From Microcaldota archaeon (GTDB lineage: Archaea; Micrarchaeota; Micrarchaeia; Micrarchaeales; CABMGC01), in assembly GCA_028866835.1 (NCBI GenBank), contig JAGWHJ010000004.1:1-60822 (forward strand): 60,822 nucleotides of DNA, given 5' to 3'. The notes beneath the pieces are model-generated. The model was not told where the DNA came from. It ran no database searches and was given only the letters and a program-made list of their open reading frames with translations. Shown piece by piece: positions 42,041 to 51,478 of the stretch (its first letter is position 1; every line of letters begins with the position of its first letter). Both the position numbers and the translations under genes were made by a program.

Positions 42041-42277
42041 ATGGTCCAGAGTGTAGCGGCGCGCAAGGTGAACGGCCATCTCGAGAGGGTAGCCATGCTT
42101 GCGGATGACAGGACCGCTAGGCTGACGGCTCTGGAGAGCCTGAGGAACAAGGCCCTCTATTCGGGAGAGGAGGAGGCCGTAAGGTCGCTCGAGTATCTCT
42201 CGATGGAAGGCCGTGGAAAGGTCAGGAGGGCGGCGAAAAGCGCCCTGGGAGAACTCGATGCGCTAAGGAGGCGCTGA
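42041..42277 (+). CDS. Small helical protein, paralogue of the next gene
   Basis: 78 residues, helical and Ala/Arg/Leu-rich. ALESLRNKALYSGEEEAVRS followed by LEYLSMEGRGKVRRAAKSAL resembles two HEAT-like helical pairs, and it aligns with the next gene (LLRNQAIDG, VAMEGDGEAQ). TATA-like TTTAAATATG at 42002-42011 is well placed. No function recognised; helical-repeat scaffolds of this size often bind other proteins. Confidence 0.65.
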   Translation: MVQSVAARKVNGHLERVAMLADDRTARLTALESLRNKALYSGEEEAVRSLEYLSMEGRGKVRRAAKSALGELDALRRR

Positions 42278-42310
42278 TAAAAGCGCATATATATCAGGGT
42301 TGCATAATTG

Positions 42311-42571
42311 ATGATTATGGCCAGCGACATGGTGAGGGTAAGGAACAGGGTGCTTACGTCAACGGCACTGGTAGGAGAGGACAGGTTCACGCGCGCAGAT
42401 GCTGCGATGCTTCTGAGGAACCAGGCCATAGATGGAAGGCAGCCAAGCGCAATGCAGGGTTTGAGGCATGTGGCTATGGAGGGCGATGGGGAGGCCCAGG
42501 CCATAGCAAAGGGCGGCGTGAGGGAGCTTGAAGAGCTCGCCAAGCGCGAGTTCAGGGACAGGCCGGCATAG
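42311..42571 (+). CDS. Small helical protein, paralogue of the previous gene
   Basis: About 86 residues; ATG codons at 42311 and 42317 both fit the TATA-like CATATATATC at 42283-42292, whose predicted start site is near 42313. AMLLRNQAIDGRQPSAMQGL and RHVAMEGDGEAQAIAKGGVR match the previous protein, so this is a tandem duplication with each copy keeping its own promoter. Helical, soluble, no known family. Confidence 0.65.
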   Translation: MIMASDMVRVRNRVLTSTALVGEDRFTRADAAMLLRNQAIDGRQPSAMQGLRHVAMEGDGEAQAIAKGGVRELEELAKREFRDRPA

Positions 42572-42612
42572 GCCCTGCGCTTATTCATGGAGATAGCAAT
42601 AGATACATTAGC

Positions 42613-43179
42613 CTAGGCCAGGTTTACGGATATGGGGCACTCCGTCATGTAGGGGGCGTTGCCGTACACGTAGATCCTGCTAGCGTGTATTATGGTAGAA
42701 TTGAAGCCGCTGTAGTTAAGGAAGATGGACGGCTCCGAATAGGCCGTGGAAAGGCAGGAGCTGGCATTGGCGGTAACCGGAGAGATCTGGCCGCCAAGGC
42801 CCGTCTTCGAGTATATGCACTCGTGCGTGGTCCCGTTTATCAGGAAGAAGTCTATGGTGCTGGCCTTCCTGGAATGCGCTATTATCTGTATTATGGAATC
42901 GAAGCATGAGCTCTCTATCGGGTACTGCGAGGCGTTGTAGTAGGTAGCTACGATCGCCACGCGTGGCGCGGCGTCGAAATTTGACTTGAACGACGAGAAC
43001 GAGACGCCGGTGAGCGTGGATGGGACGACGAGGAACAGAGCTATTAGCACGGCTATGCCGACTATCACTATCGCGATTATGACAGGCAGCGAGCTCGGGG
43101 GAGCCTTCTGGCTCTCCTTGTGCTTCTTTGAATCGGCCTGCTTCTTCTCGGCTGCTGGATCCGCTCTCTTCTCGGCCAT
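42613..43179 (-). CDS. Membrane-anchored protein related to the C-domain of its upstream neighbour
   Basis: 188 residues from the ATG at 43179. A charged Lys/Ala-rich cytosolic head is followed by one membrane helix (about 33-53) and an extracellular domain with conserved Cys pairs (SSCFDSIIQI, THECIYS, NASSCLS, MTECPISVNL). The spacing of Cys and the ending resemble the last 115 residues of the preceding gene (MINCSGRIATA, NATCLVGG, FMNSCPIAAL). The two genes are separated by 4 nt and likely co-transcribed. No known family. Confidence 0.7.
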   Translation of the reverse strand: MAEKRADPAAEKKQADSKKHKESQKAPPSSLPVIIAIVIVGIAVLIALFLVVPSTLTGVSFSSFKSNFDAAPRVAIVATYYNASQYPIESSCFDSIIQIIAHSRKASTIDFFLINGTTHECIYSKTGLGGQISPVTANASSCLSTAYSEPSIFLNYSGFNSTIIHASRIYVYGNAPYMTECPISVNLA

Positions 43180-43183
43180 CAAC

Positions 43184-45259
43184 TCACCTTATCAGCGCAG
43201 CAATAGGGCAGCTGTTCATGAACACGTCGTTCCCTGTAGCGCTCAGTATCGTGCCGTAGTACGAGTACATGCCTATGTGCGTGGAGTTGCCCTGCGTAAG
43301 CACGACAACAGGCGTGTTCTTCGCAAGGTACGGATTGAGGCAGGTGCCCAATCCCTGAGGAGTTCCTCCAACGAGGCACGTGGCATTGCTTATCCTAAGC
43401 GTCTGCACGCTCTTGTTGATTGCCTTGGCGGCTGTCGCTATCCTTCCGGAGCAGTTTATCATCGCGGTCGAAGTGGTGCCGTTAAGCGCAACGACGAGCG
43501 TGTTTGAAGCGGAGAGAGATGAATGGAACGTGCTTACAGGGGCGAATGAGCTTGCGCTTGCGGCAAGAGAGTAGGTCACGGCCAGGTAGATGGCTACCAG
43601 TATCACTGCGGCGGCGAAGAGCTTCCTCCAGTTAGCAGCGGTCCTGGGGTCGTTCCTCAGCTTATGCCTGTGCTTCAGGCTGTTGTACTTGTAGAATACA
43701 AGGCCGAGGAGTATCAGCCCTATTATCAGTGAGGGTATCATCGCGTAGAAAGGCGCGGAAGCTATCGCCGCTGCGGAAGGCATGTTCTCGGCGCCCAGCA
43801 TGACGCGCACGATGGGCGCGTCTATGCCCCTCGATAGCTCCTGGAATGGATCCCCGAAGCCGCCACTGCCGAGGGCGGCAGCCTGCGAATTGATTGCGAG
43901 CAGATTGGAATTGAGTGCTGATATCGAGCTTATCCTCGATGAGAGCTGCGTCTCAAGCGCGGCTTCCTGGAAGCCGAGTGAGCTTGCGCTCTGGCTAGGC
44001 GCCATGGTATTGAGCTGCAGCTCCAGTATCAGCGCGGTGTTGTTCCTCGCAAGTTTGACGTCATTCGAGTACGTGGCATTAGCGCTTGCGTACACCCTCG
44101 AGAAAGAGGTTATCTGCTTCGAGAGGTTCGCCGCGTACGCCGTTATGTTAAGGTTCAGGTAGTTGGCCTCGAGGGTCGAGACGTTGCGCATGAGCGCGCT
44201 CTCGTCAGCGGCGAGAGTGCTGTTGCTTATGTGCGTGAGCAGGGTGTTGGTTGCGAAGATGAGGGTGCTGTATCCGGAGAGCGTGGTGTTGAGCGTCGTG
44301 GCGAGCTCCTTCGCCTTCCTTGCCGTCAGTATTGGAAGGACGTAGGAATTCTCCTTCTGGCTTATGTTTGAAGCGAGGCTCTCTATCTGCGGATCGGTCA
44401 GCGGAAGGGATTCCAGCTGGCTTATCGTCGTCTGTATGGACGACAGCTTTGATTGCTGGAAGAACGGCGTGGGGCAGTACGGCAGCGAGTTGCAGTACCA
44501 AGGGCCGCCAGGAGACGAGACGTTGACCTTGGAGTTGCCTGCGCCCGTGCAGAGGTTGTAGTTGACGCCTGCTGGCGGCGGGAATATGGGGTTGTGTGTT
44601 ATGCTCTGCGTCAGGGACGAGATGCTGTTGTACGCGCTCGATATCTGCGGCACTGTGGCGCCTGCATTCGAGCCGTTTATCGTCATTGCGCCGGAGGTGA
44701 ACTTGGTGAAATTGGATTCGAGCTGGGTGTACTCGGTGGAGAACAGCATCACGCCTGCCGCGAAAGAGCCGCTGGGGCCTCCCGAGGCGTCGAGGTACTT
44801 GTGGCACAGGGGCACGGAGCCGCATGCCTGGCACTGGTTGGCCAAGGTGCAGGAGAACCTGTTGAGACCGGTGATGTTGTAGCATGCCGTAAGGTTCTTG
44901 GCCGCGTTGTTCGCGGTCTCGAACTGCTGCATCTGGCTGACGAGGCTGCTCGTGTTGACGCTTGCAAGGCTCTGGTTGATCAGCTCTGGCCGCAGTATCG
45001 CAGCTATGGTGCTGCCGTTGAGCACTATGAGGTACGGTGTCGACGATACGTTGACAAGGAAGTCGATGTTGTTCTGGCTTGAGAGCGCGATGTACTGGCT
45101 GCCCTGGAAGGTTATGCCTGTCGTGCTCAGGTTGCGTATCAGTCCCGAAGAGACGTTATAGCTTGAGAGAAGGCTGTTGACCTCCTGTGAAGAGTATGCG
45201 CCAGCGACGTTTACGACGGAAAACAGCACGAGCAGGACGAGCAGTGTTCTCGTATACAT
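43184..45259 (-). CDS. Exported coiled-coil membrane protein, lineage-specific
   Basis: 691 residues. The start at 45259 (MYTRTLLVLLVLFSVVNVAG) is chosen because TATA-like GTATATAAAC at about 45279-45288 predicts a leaderless mRNA, and it gives a clean signal peptide. Next come a Cys-rich segment (CQACGSVPLCHKYLD), long Ser/Thr/Asn-rich helices suggestive of a coiled coil (about 270-510), two membrane helices (about 530-555 and 575-600) with a basic loop between, and a C-terminal Cys domain related to the following gene. It is heavily sequon-rich. No family is recognised. Confidence 0.75.
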   Translation of the reverse strand: MYTRTLLVLLVLFSVVNVAGAYSSQEVNSLLSSYNVSSGLIRNLSTTGITFQGSQYIALSSQNNIDFLVNVSSTPYLIVLNGSTIAAILRPELINQSLASVNTSSLVSQMQQFETANNAAKNLTACYNITGLNRFSCTLANQCQACGSVPLCHKYLDASGGPSGSFAAGVMLFSTEYTQLESNFTKFTSGAMTINGSNAGATVPQISSAYNSISSLTQSITHNPIFPPPAGVNYNLCTGAGNSKVNVSSPGGPWYCNSLPYCPTPFFQQSKLSSIQTTISQLESLPLTDPQIESLASNISQKENSYVLPILTARKAKELATTLNTTLSGYSTLIFATNTLLTHISNSTLAADESALMRNVSTLEANYLNLNITAYAANLSKQITSFSRVYASANATYSNDVKLARNNTALILELQLNTMAPSQSASSLGFQEAALETQLSSRISSISALNSNLLAINSQAAALGSGGFGDPFQELSRGIDAPIVRVMLGAENMPSAAAIASAPFYAMIPSLIIGLILLGLVFYKYNSLKHRHKLRNDPRTAANWRKLFAAAVILVAIYLAVTYSLAASASSFAPVSTFHSSLSASNTLVVALNGTTSTAMINCSGRIATAAKAINKSVQTLRISNATCLVGGTPQGLGTCLNPYLAKNTPVVVLTQGNSTHIGMYSYYGTILSATGNDVFMNSCPIAALIR

Positions 45260-45362
45260 GAGAAAGTTATTGCTATTGGTGTTTATATACATTTCCCCAA
45301 TTTTTGGTTCTGAAACGAAATGAGATTAATGATTTTGAAAACCAAAAGGAAGAGAAAGGAAA

Positions 45363-45406
45363 AAGGAATAGAAAAAAGAAAAAGTGTGAAGCCAAAATGG
45401 CTTCAC
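45363..45406 (-). terminator. Strong hairpin-plus-T-tract terminator of the S-layer gene
   Basis: Starting 14 nt after the stop, GTGAAGCC-ATTTT-GGCTTCAC forms a perfect 8-bp hairpin (45386-45406) and is followed on the transcript by ACACTTTTTCTTTTTTC and a longer pyrimidine run. This is a very well-formed terminator, in keeping with a highly expressed gene. Confidence 0.75.
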
Positions 45407-45419
45407 AAGCTCAGCCGCT

Positions 45420-48400
45420 TTACGTGCCTGCAGACTGCAACAGCTGCCCTATGAACTGGTTCCCTGCCTGTACCGTCTCGTTGGCAGAGTATCCTGCAAC
45501 CAGTATCCTGTTGTTGCCCTCAGCAGAGGCGATCACAGACCCAGGTCCGAAGCTTGAGTCCAAGCTTGGGTTCTGCTGGAAGATCTGCGCTGCCACAGCG
45601 TTGACATACTTGCTTCCAACCACTATAAGGTTAGATGATTGGTTTGCATTCGTGTCAAGGACGACTAGTGGCTGTGCCACCGTGTTCAGGTGTACAGGTG
45701 TTACTGCATGCGAGATTGACGGCGTTGCCGTTAGGTTGCCAAGTCCAGTTACCGTGCAGCTCGCGCTTGTGGTGTTTCCACCGCTGCATGAGGCGCTGAC
45801 GTTCGCAATGGTCACGTTCGCTATGTTTGTGGCCTGTCCTATCTTGTAAGGACCGAACGTCTGGGTCGTTGTCGCGGCGGTTCCGTTTATTCGTCCTACC
45901 ACGAACAGGAGCTGGTCAGGCGACTTTGCGAGGTTGAATGATATCGTTGTTGGCGATATTGAGACAACCTTGCTGCCTCGCTCTCCGACGAATCCAGGCA
46001 TCACGTTGAATGCTGCATTGCCCAATGAAGGGATGTACGTGATGTTGTTCTTCTGGCCTATAGCGTTCGTTGCCGAGCCGCTGTAGTTGAGCTGGAACAG
46101 TGGGCTTGCTGATACTCCTCCGGTTGAGTTCACTATGCCGAATGCGAACCCGCTCTGCTTTATCAGAGTGTTGGAAGGTACCGCTACCTCGTTGAACGTG
46201 TAGCTGTAGTACTGCTGAGGCGTCGCCAATACACCGGCCGCCTTTGCAGACGTCGGCGTCAAGGCAAATGTCTCAGTAGACTGCGCTCCGTTGTACACTA
46301 CGTTCGTTGCCGCTGAAGACAGCGAGTAGTATGTCTGTCCGGAGAGTGGTCCGTAGATTATCTCACCGGCAGCCGGAACGTTCGTGAGGTTGGCAAGCTG
46401 CACCACGTTGGCGGTGTTTGTCAGGGAGTTCGCCCATACTGCTACTGTGAATGGGTTTCCTGGCAGTGGCCTGCTCAACTGTATGTTCGTGACGTTGAAG
46501 AACGCCGTGGCAGTGAGCTGGTTGCCGCTGTTCGTTGTGAACTGCACCGCGGAGCTTACAGGGGACTTGCCCGCCGTGTTTGACGTGAAACCTTGTATGG
46601 TTACAGTCAATGGGTTCGTCGAGGTTATCCAGTACTGGCCGCCAGTTGTCTGATACGTCAGGATGACGTTGTCAGTTCCTGGGGTCGTCAGACCCTGTCC
46701 TGTTCCTGCTCCTGGGGCAATCGTGTTGCCGTTTGGCCTCATCGTGTTAGCGATCTCGTTCAGCTGGTATGGGTCCAGCAAGTACGTTACTGTCGCACTC
46801 TGCTGTCCTGCGTACGTGAACGCATTTGGTATGCTGCTCGTTACAGTCAGCTCTGATGCTGGCTCGGTTATGCTGTTGACCGCGAGCTGCACTGCGTCAG
46901 GCGCAGATGCACCAACTCCAGAAGAGCCTGCACCGATGTTCTGGTATGTTATCGATGAGGTTGGTTGGGCCGTCGCAGAGACAGAGTCGAAACCTGCAGG
47001 TGATAGTGAGTCACCGACGAAGGTTATCTTCCATGCCGCTGGGTTCTGTATGAACGTGAACGACTGCCCTGGTGCCAGGGTTGTAGGCGTCCTGTTGTAC
47101 ACGACTATCGATTGCAAAGCCACTGCGTTTGCAGAGCTGCTCGATGAGGTGTTTGTCCAGTATATGTTCACTGTCCAACCTGGGTCATTCGTCTGGTTGT
47201 AGACCTGACCGTCAGTTATGTTCAGCAGGTTGGAGTATAGCTGGATCTTTGCCCACTTCTCGTATGCATACAAACCTGCGAAGGTCTGCTGTACATTGAC
47301 GAAAAGCTTCTGGCCCGAGACGTTGAACGCCTGGGTCTTGAACTCGTTTATTGACGTCGTGTTCGTCTTCACTCCGTGGTAGTACACAGCCACTGAAGCT
47401 GGTGTCGCACCTGTGGAGTTAGGCTGACCAAGGTCCTGCAATTGCACCGTGAATGGACCTGTTGAGATGTTGTCTCCCACGTACACAATTGTCGCTGGTA
47501 CCAACGCTGCAGCAAGCTCAAGCTTTCCTCCGTTAATTACATTTGAGGATGTAACTCCCGTGGTTGTTGAGTATGCCTGTAGTATTGTATAGTTCTGTCC
47601 CAGGAACTTGATTGGAACGTTCAGGTTTCCTGCTATGTGGGCGCTTGACGTTGCCGATGCGTTTATCTGTATCGGCGAGCCGAAGACAGTCTGGTATGCG
47701 CCAGTCGCAGACATCAGCCTGAAGTTGTTCACTCCAGTTGCCTGGTCGAATACAGGGAATCCTGCCAGCCAGAGGTATGAGCTCTGCTGGTGTGTGCCCC
47801 AGCTCGATGTCAGGGTTGTCAACTGAGCTGACGATACCCTCAAGAGGTTGTCGAACGTTGCTGTTCCTGATCCAGAGCCGAATCCGCTGTTGAACGAGAC
47901 TCCGCCTCCGTTGTTGTTTGACTGCACTGTTGAGTATGGAACTTGGCTGGCCGCAGTGTACGGGCTCATGACCGGAGAGATTATCAAGGACGGAAGCTCC
48001 TGATATGCATATTGGCTTCCTGCGCCCTGGATGCTCTTCGTGCTGCCCGGCTGGCTCAATTGGATTGCTGAATTAAATACGGATCCTATTATTGCATAGA
48101 ATGCGTATGATCCACCCGTTCCAGTTAAGCCCTGCTCTCCAAGCCAAACCTGTTGGTTTGTAAGCGTGCACGTTGGTCTTGTCACTACACAATTCACGTT
48201 GCTTTGCCCGCTTACCGTTGCAGTCACATTCTGCGATGTGAATGCAAGGTTTCCGATGACTGCAGCGATGTTAGCTGCAACAACTCCGTCGCTAGGCGAA
48301 GGGGTGTATTGTGTGCCCTGACCTGATCCAACTACGATCTGCACTACTGGCGTTCCCGCACTGTTTATTATTGGTATTGTTCCGTTGAAGTTTACTCCTC

Positions 48401-48476
48401 CTGAGCCTGCGAATGCAAAGCCCATGAGCAAACTTGCCGCGACAGCGGCTATTCTCTTTGCGTTTTTACTTCTCAT
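45420..48476 (-). CDS. S-layer protein
   Basis: 1018 residues. A Lys/Arg-rich start and hydrophobic segment (about 9-24) make a signal peptide. The mature chain is beta-rich, poor in Cys and Lys, rich in Ser, Thr, Asn, Gln and Gly, and has many sequons. The C-terminal signature VVLDTNANQSSNLIVVGSKY ... NAVAAQIF ... NRILVAGYSANET matches the archaeal S-layer C-terminal domain. Upstream are two TATA-like elements (CTTTAAATACTT at about 48515-48526 and CATTTAAGTATATC near 48491-48504), a GAGTGGT ribosome site, and a strong terminator follows the stop, all consistent with very high expression. It is probably the main target of the two AglB enzymes here. Confidence 0.9.
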   Translation of the reverse strand: MRSKNAKRIAAVAASLLMGFAFAGSGGVNFNGTIPIINSAGTPVVQIVVGSGQGTQYTPSPSDGVVAANIAAVIGNLAFTSQNVTATVSGQSNVNCVVTRPTCTLTNQQVWLGEQGLTGTGGSYAFYAIIGSVFNSAIQLSQPGSTKSIQGAGSQYAYQELPSLIISPVMSPYTAASQVPYSTVQSNNNGGGVSFNSGFGSGSGTATFDNLLRVSSAQLTTLTSSWGTHQQSSYLWLAGFPVFDQATGVNNFRLMSATGAYQTVFGSPIQINASATSSAHIAGNLNVPIKFLGQNYTILQAYSTTTGVTSSNVINGGKLELAAALVPATIVYVGDNISTGPFTVQLQDLGQPNSTGATPASVAVYYHGVKTNTTSINEFKTQAFNVSGQKLFVNVQQTFAGLYAYEKWAKIQLYSNLLNITDGQVYNQTNDPGWTVNIYWTNTSSSSSANAVALQSIVVYNRTPTTLAPGQSFTFIQNPAAWKITFVGDSLSPAGFDSVSATAQPTSSITYQNIGAGSSGVGASAPDAVQLAVNSITEPASELTVTSSIPNAFTYAGQQSATVTYLLDPYQLNEIANTMRPNGNTIAPGAGTGQGLTTPGTDNVILTYQTTGGQYWITSTNPLTVTIQGFTSNTAGKSPVSSAVQFTTNSGNQLTATAFFNVTNIQLSRPLPGNPFTVAVWANSLTNTANVVQLANLTNVPAAGEIIYGPLSGQTYYSLSSAATNVVYNGAQSTETFALTPTSAKAAGVLATPQQYYSYTFNEVAVPSNTLIKQSGFAFGIVNSTGGVSASPLFQLNYSGSATNAIGQKNNITYIPSLGNAAFNVMPGFVGERGSKVVSISPTTISFNLAKSPDQLLFVVGRINGTAATTTQTFGPYKIGQATNIANVTIANVSASCSGGNTTSASCTVTGLGNLTATPSISHAVTPVHLNTVAQPLVVLDTNANQSSNLIVVGSKYVNAVAAQIFQQNPSLDSSFGPGSVIASAEGNNRILVAGYSANETVQAGNQFIGQLLQSAGT

Positions 48477-48698
48477 CTTACCACTCTAATGGTGCAGATA
48501 TACTTAAATGCAAAGTATTTAAAGGCTAGTGTTTTATTTAATTTTTAATTGCTATATTAAAGATAAAATTACGTTGATTGTCATACCATTTTTCTTTTTT
48601 CAGCGAAGTATTTCGTCGAAAGCCATAATTGATGCCAGATGCATGCCCTTCAGCGCAGGTTATATATTGTTTAGCTGCAATCTACTCCTGTTGGTTCA

Positions 48699-49055
48699 AT
48701 GATGCCTAACATAGATCCGAGGCAGCTTAAGAGCATGATGGACAAGATGGGCATATCGAGCAGGGAGATACCTGCGACGCGCGTGGTCATCGAGAGCAGA
48801 GGGGGCAACATCGTCATAGACAACCCGCAGGTTGTCGAGATAAGCGCCCAGGGGAGCAAGAGCTATCAGATAAGCGGCATCATCAGGGAGGAGGCGGGAG
48901 AGGAGGAGAAGGTGGAGATACGCGGGGACGACGTGCGTGTCGTCATGGAGCAGAGCGGCGCTGACGAGGCGACAGCGAGGAAGGCCCTCGAGTCCACGAA
49001 CGGAGACATAGCGGCTGCGATCCTCAAGATTGAGGAGGAGGAGCCTGTAGATTGA
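48699..49055 (+). CDS. nac: Nascent polypeptide-associated complex protein (archaeal NAC)
   Basis: 118 residues. The NAC beta-barrel is at about 35-75 (VVIESRGGNIVIDNPQVVEI, SYQISG) and a UBA-like three-helix domain at the end (SGADEATARKALESTNGDIA). Archaeal NAC forms homodimers on the ribosome near the peptide exit and shields nascent chains. TATA-like GTTATATATTG lies at 48659-48669. The stop overlaps an upstream alternative start of the second AglB gene, so the two may be co-translated at the ribosome-membrane interface. Confidence 0.93.
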   Translation: MMPNIDPRQLKSMMDKMGISSREIPATRVVIESRGGNIVIDNPQVVEISAQGSKSYQISGIIREEAGEEEKVEIRGDDVRVVMEQSGADEATARKALESTNGDIAAAILKIEEEEPVD

Positions 49056-49060
49056 GGTCC

Positions 49061-51475
49061 ATGAACCTAGACGCGGCTATAGGCAAGGTCCTGCCTGACA
49101 GGCGGGTCTTTATCGCATTAATACTAATTACCATACTAGTATCAATATACTTCAGGATAGGGCTACTGCAGTATCCGGGCTTCTTCGAGCCTGACGTATT
49201 CTTCTATTACGCATATGTAAGGGCCATACTGAACAGCAACCTCATCGAGCCCGCGGTCCTCAACATCTCGGGCTTCCCTGCGCACAACGGCATGGGAGAG
49301 GCTCCGGGGCTTCCTTACACGGTGGTTGCGCCCTACCTCGTGCTCAAGTACCTTGGCATAAGCTACTACGACATAATGAGGAACATAGCAGTCGTCTTCG
49401 CCCTTCTCGACATGCTCGGCACTTACTTCCTTGCCAGGTATCTCTCGAACAGCAGATGGCTCGGGCTGATGTCGGCGCTGTTCGTCGCCCTTTCAAACGG
49501 CAACACGGCAAGGACCAGCGCCACAGTATTCAGGGGCGACACGTTCATAACGATAGTGATCATCGCTGCGCTCGTACTTATGCTCAGGGCGCTCTCCGAC
49601 GAGAACACGAGGAAGCAGGTGCTTTTCTCTCTCGCCTCGGGCTTCGCCCTCAGCATCGGCATCGTGTTCTGGAACGGCGCTCCTTTCGTGACGGCAGTAT
49701 ACTTCGTGGCGGTCTTCGTCCTCCTGGCATACTCGTTCGTCGCGGACCAGGAGAGGCTCCTTCGCAAGACGATCATAGCGGCGGTGTGCGGGCTGCTCTT
49801 CTCTGCGATGCTGCAGGATATTTACGTCGGGATTGGGATTGCGAGACCCGGCCTCCAGCTCACGGGCACAGGATTTTTCCTCATCTTCATCCCATTGATC
49901 GCAGCGGCAGTTGCGGCGTTCTACATACTTAAGATGAGGCATCGCATACCTTATGTCCGAATGCCCCTCGGCAGGCTCGGCATCGCGGCTGTCGCGGCGC
50001 TGCTCGTCTTCGCCGTCATATACCTTTCAGATTACGGCTTCATCAGCGGCCTGAACGCAGCCGTCACTGGAACGAACGCAATAGGGATCACGACGCAGGA
50101 GCTCCAGAGGCCCGACCTCACCTTCCTGTACTACAGCTCTGGGCTGCAGCTCTACCTCTTCCCTATAGGGGTGATGCTCTTCATACTCCTGTCCCACGAG
50201 CTCGGGAATGAGCATCATGCGAGGATAGGGCGCATCAGGATAGGCGCAAGCGCAGGTTTCCTCGTCATACTGTCATACCTTATAGTGACCGGATACCTCC
50301 AGTACAGCGCGATAAGGTACAACTCGATCGTTTCCATACCGATAGCGATATTTGCCGCGTACGCAGTGTACGCAGCAGCACGCCTGTGCCTGAGGTTCGC
50401 GAAGGTAAACAACCTTATCTTCATCCTGGTTCTGACGGCGCTGGTCATCGGCGCCTACGCTTACGGCATAGCCACCTTCCAGTACCCGGACATGATAGGC
50501 AACACGGCCGCATTCCTCATAGCCGCGGGATGGCTCTCGGTCGCGATGATGGTGCTGACCATCCTGTACTTCGCATACGCCATACTGCTGAAGAGCCTTG
50601 ACATGCGGATCTTCTTCATCTCCCTGTTCATAGTGTTCTTCCTTTACTCATCGGAGATAAGCTGGCTCAACGCCTACACGAGCACTCAGGCGAACGGGAT
50701 GAACCCGCTCTTCTACAGCGCGATGGCGTGGTTCGGCCAGAACTCTGCCCCGAACTCCACGGTGCTTTCGGTATGGACGGACGGGAGCGTCGTCGAAGGC
50801 ATAGCGAACAGGACAAGCTACGTCGACAGCGTCGGCGGGGAGAACGGCGCAAAGATACTCGGCGAATCGAGGTTCCTGTTCAGCACGAACAACGATACGC
50901 AGTACCTGTATTCCATAGGCAAGCCCGATTACATAATCTCGAGGAGCTACTGGTACGAGGAGCTCGGGGGCCTTGCCACCGAGGGCAACATAACCAACAG
51001 GACCTACTACTTCCTCCTCATGACTGCGGTGAACGAGACCGGGAACAGCACGGCGCAGCTGTACTTCTTCCATTCGGCCACGGAGCCGTACTCGGCCCTC
51101 CTGGAGGTGCAGCCGCAGGCGAACGGCACCGACAAGTTCGCCGCCTTCATAGGCACAGTCAGCAGCTCGCGCCTCTACGAGATAAGGCAGGTGGTGTTCT
51201 ACAACGTGCTGAACTACAGCTACGCGATAGTGAACTCCAGCAACCCCAACGTCTACAACAACACGCTCATGGTGTCCTATGCAATCAATCCGCAGACGGG
51301 AAGCAGGGTCATAACAGGAGGCGTGATACTCGGCCAGGGACTCGCGGAGAGCAACATCTTCAAGCTCACTTACCTGTGCAATGAGCAGCACTGCGCATTC
51401 GGAGACAGGAACGTGACCGCGCACGTGGTCTACCTGAACAATGACACAAGAATAGTGCACCTTACATACGTCTAG
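49061..51475 (+). CDS. aglB: STT3/AglB oligosaccharyltransferase, paralogue 2
   Basis: 804 residues from the ATG at 49061; a TTG at 49052 overlapping the NAC stop is possible. Membrane part as in paralogue 1, with FFEPDVFFYYAYVRAIL as first acidic motif and SATVFRGDTFITIV as second. The luminal site reads VLSVWTDGSVVEGIANRTSY, again WxDG in place of WWDYG. The C-terminal domain is beta-rich with sequons. The similar length and shared motif variants show an old duplication; each could use different acceptors or glycans. Transfer of N-glycans to S-layer and surface proteins is the expected role. Confidence 0.92.
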   Translation: MNLDAAIGKVLPDRRVFIALILITILVSIYFRIGLLQYPGFFEPDVFFYYAYVRAILNSNLIEPAVLNISGFPAHNGMGEAPGLPYTVVAPYLVLKYLGISYYDIMRNIAVVFALLDMLGTYFLARYLSNSRWLGLMSALFVALSNGNTARTSATVFRGDTFITIVIIAALVLMLRALSDENTRKQVLFSLASGFALSIGIVFWNGAPFVTAVYFVAVFVLLAYSFVADQERLLRKTIIAAVCGLLFSAMLQDIYVGIGIARPGLQLTGTGFFLIFIPLIAAAVAAFYILKMRHRIPYVRMPLGRLGIAAVAALLVFAVIYLSDYGFISGLNAAVTGTNAIGITTQELQRPDLTFLYYSSGLQLYLFPIGVMLFILLSHELGNEHHARIGRIRIGASAGFLVILSYLIVTGYLQYSAIRYNSIVSIPIAIFAAYAVYAAARLCLRFAKVNNLIFILVLTALVIGAYAYGIATFQYPDMIGNTAAFLIAAGWLSVAMMVLTILYFAYAILLKSLDMRIFFISLFIVFFLYSSEISWLNAYTSTQANGMNPLFYSAMAWFGQNSAPNSTVLSVWTDGSVVEGIANRTSYVDSVGGENGAKILGESRFLFSTNNDTQYLYSIGKPDYIISRSYWYEELGGLATEGNITNRTYYFLLMTAVNETGNSTAQLYFFHSATEPYSALLEVQPQANGTDKFAAFIGTVSSSRLYEIRQVVFYNVLNYSYAIVNSSNPNVYNNTLMVSYAINPQTGSRVITGGVILGQGLAESNIFKLTYLCNEQHCAFGDRNVTAHVVYLNNDTRIVHLTYV

Positions 51476-51478
51476 GCG

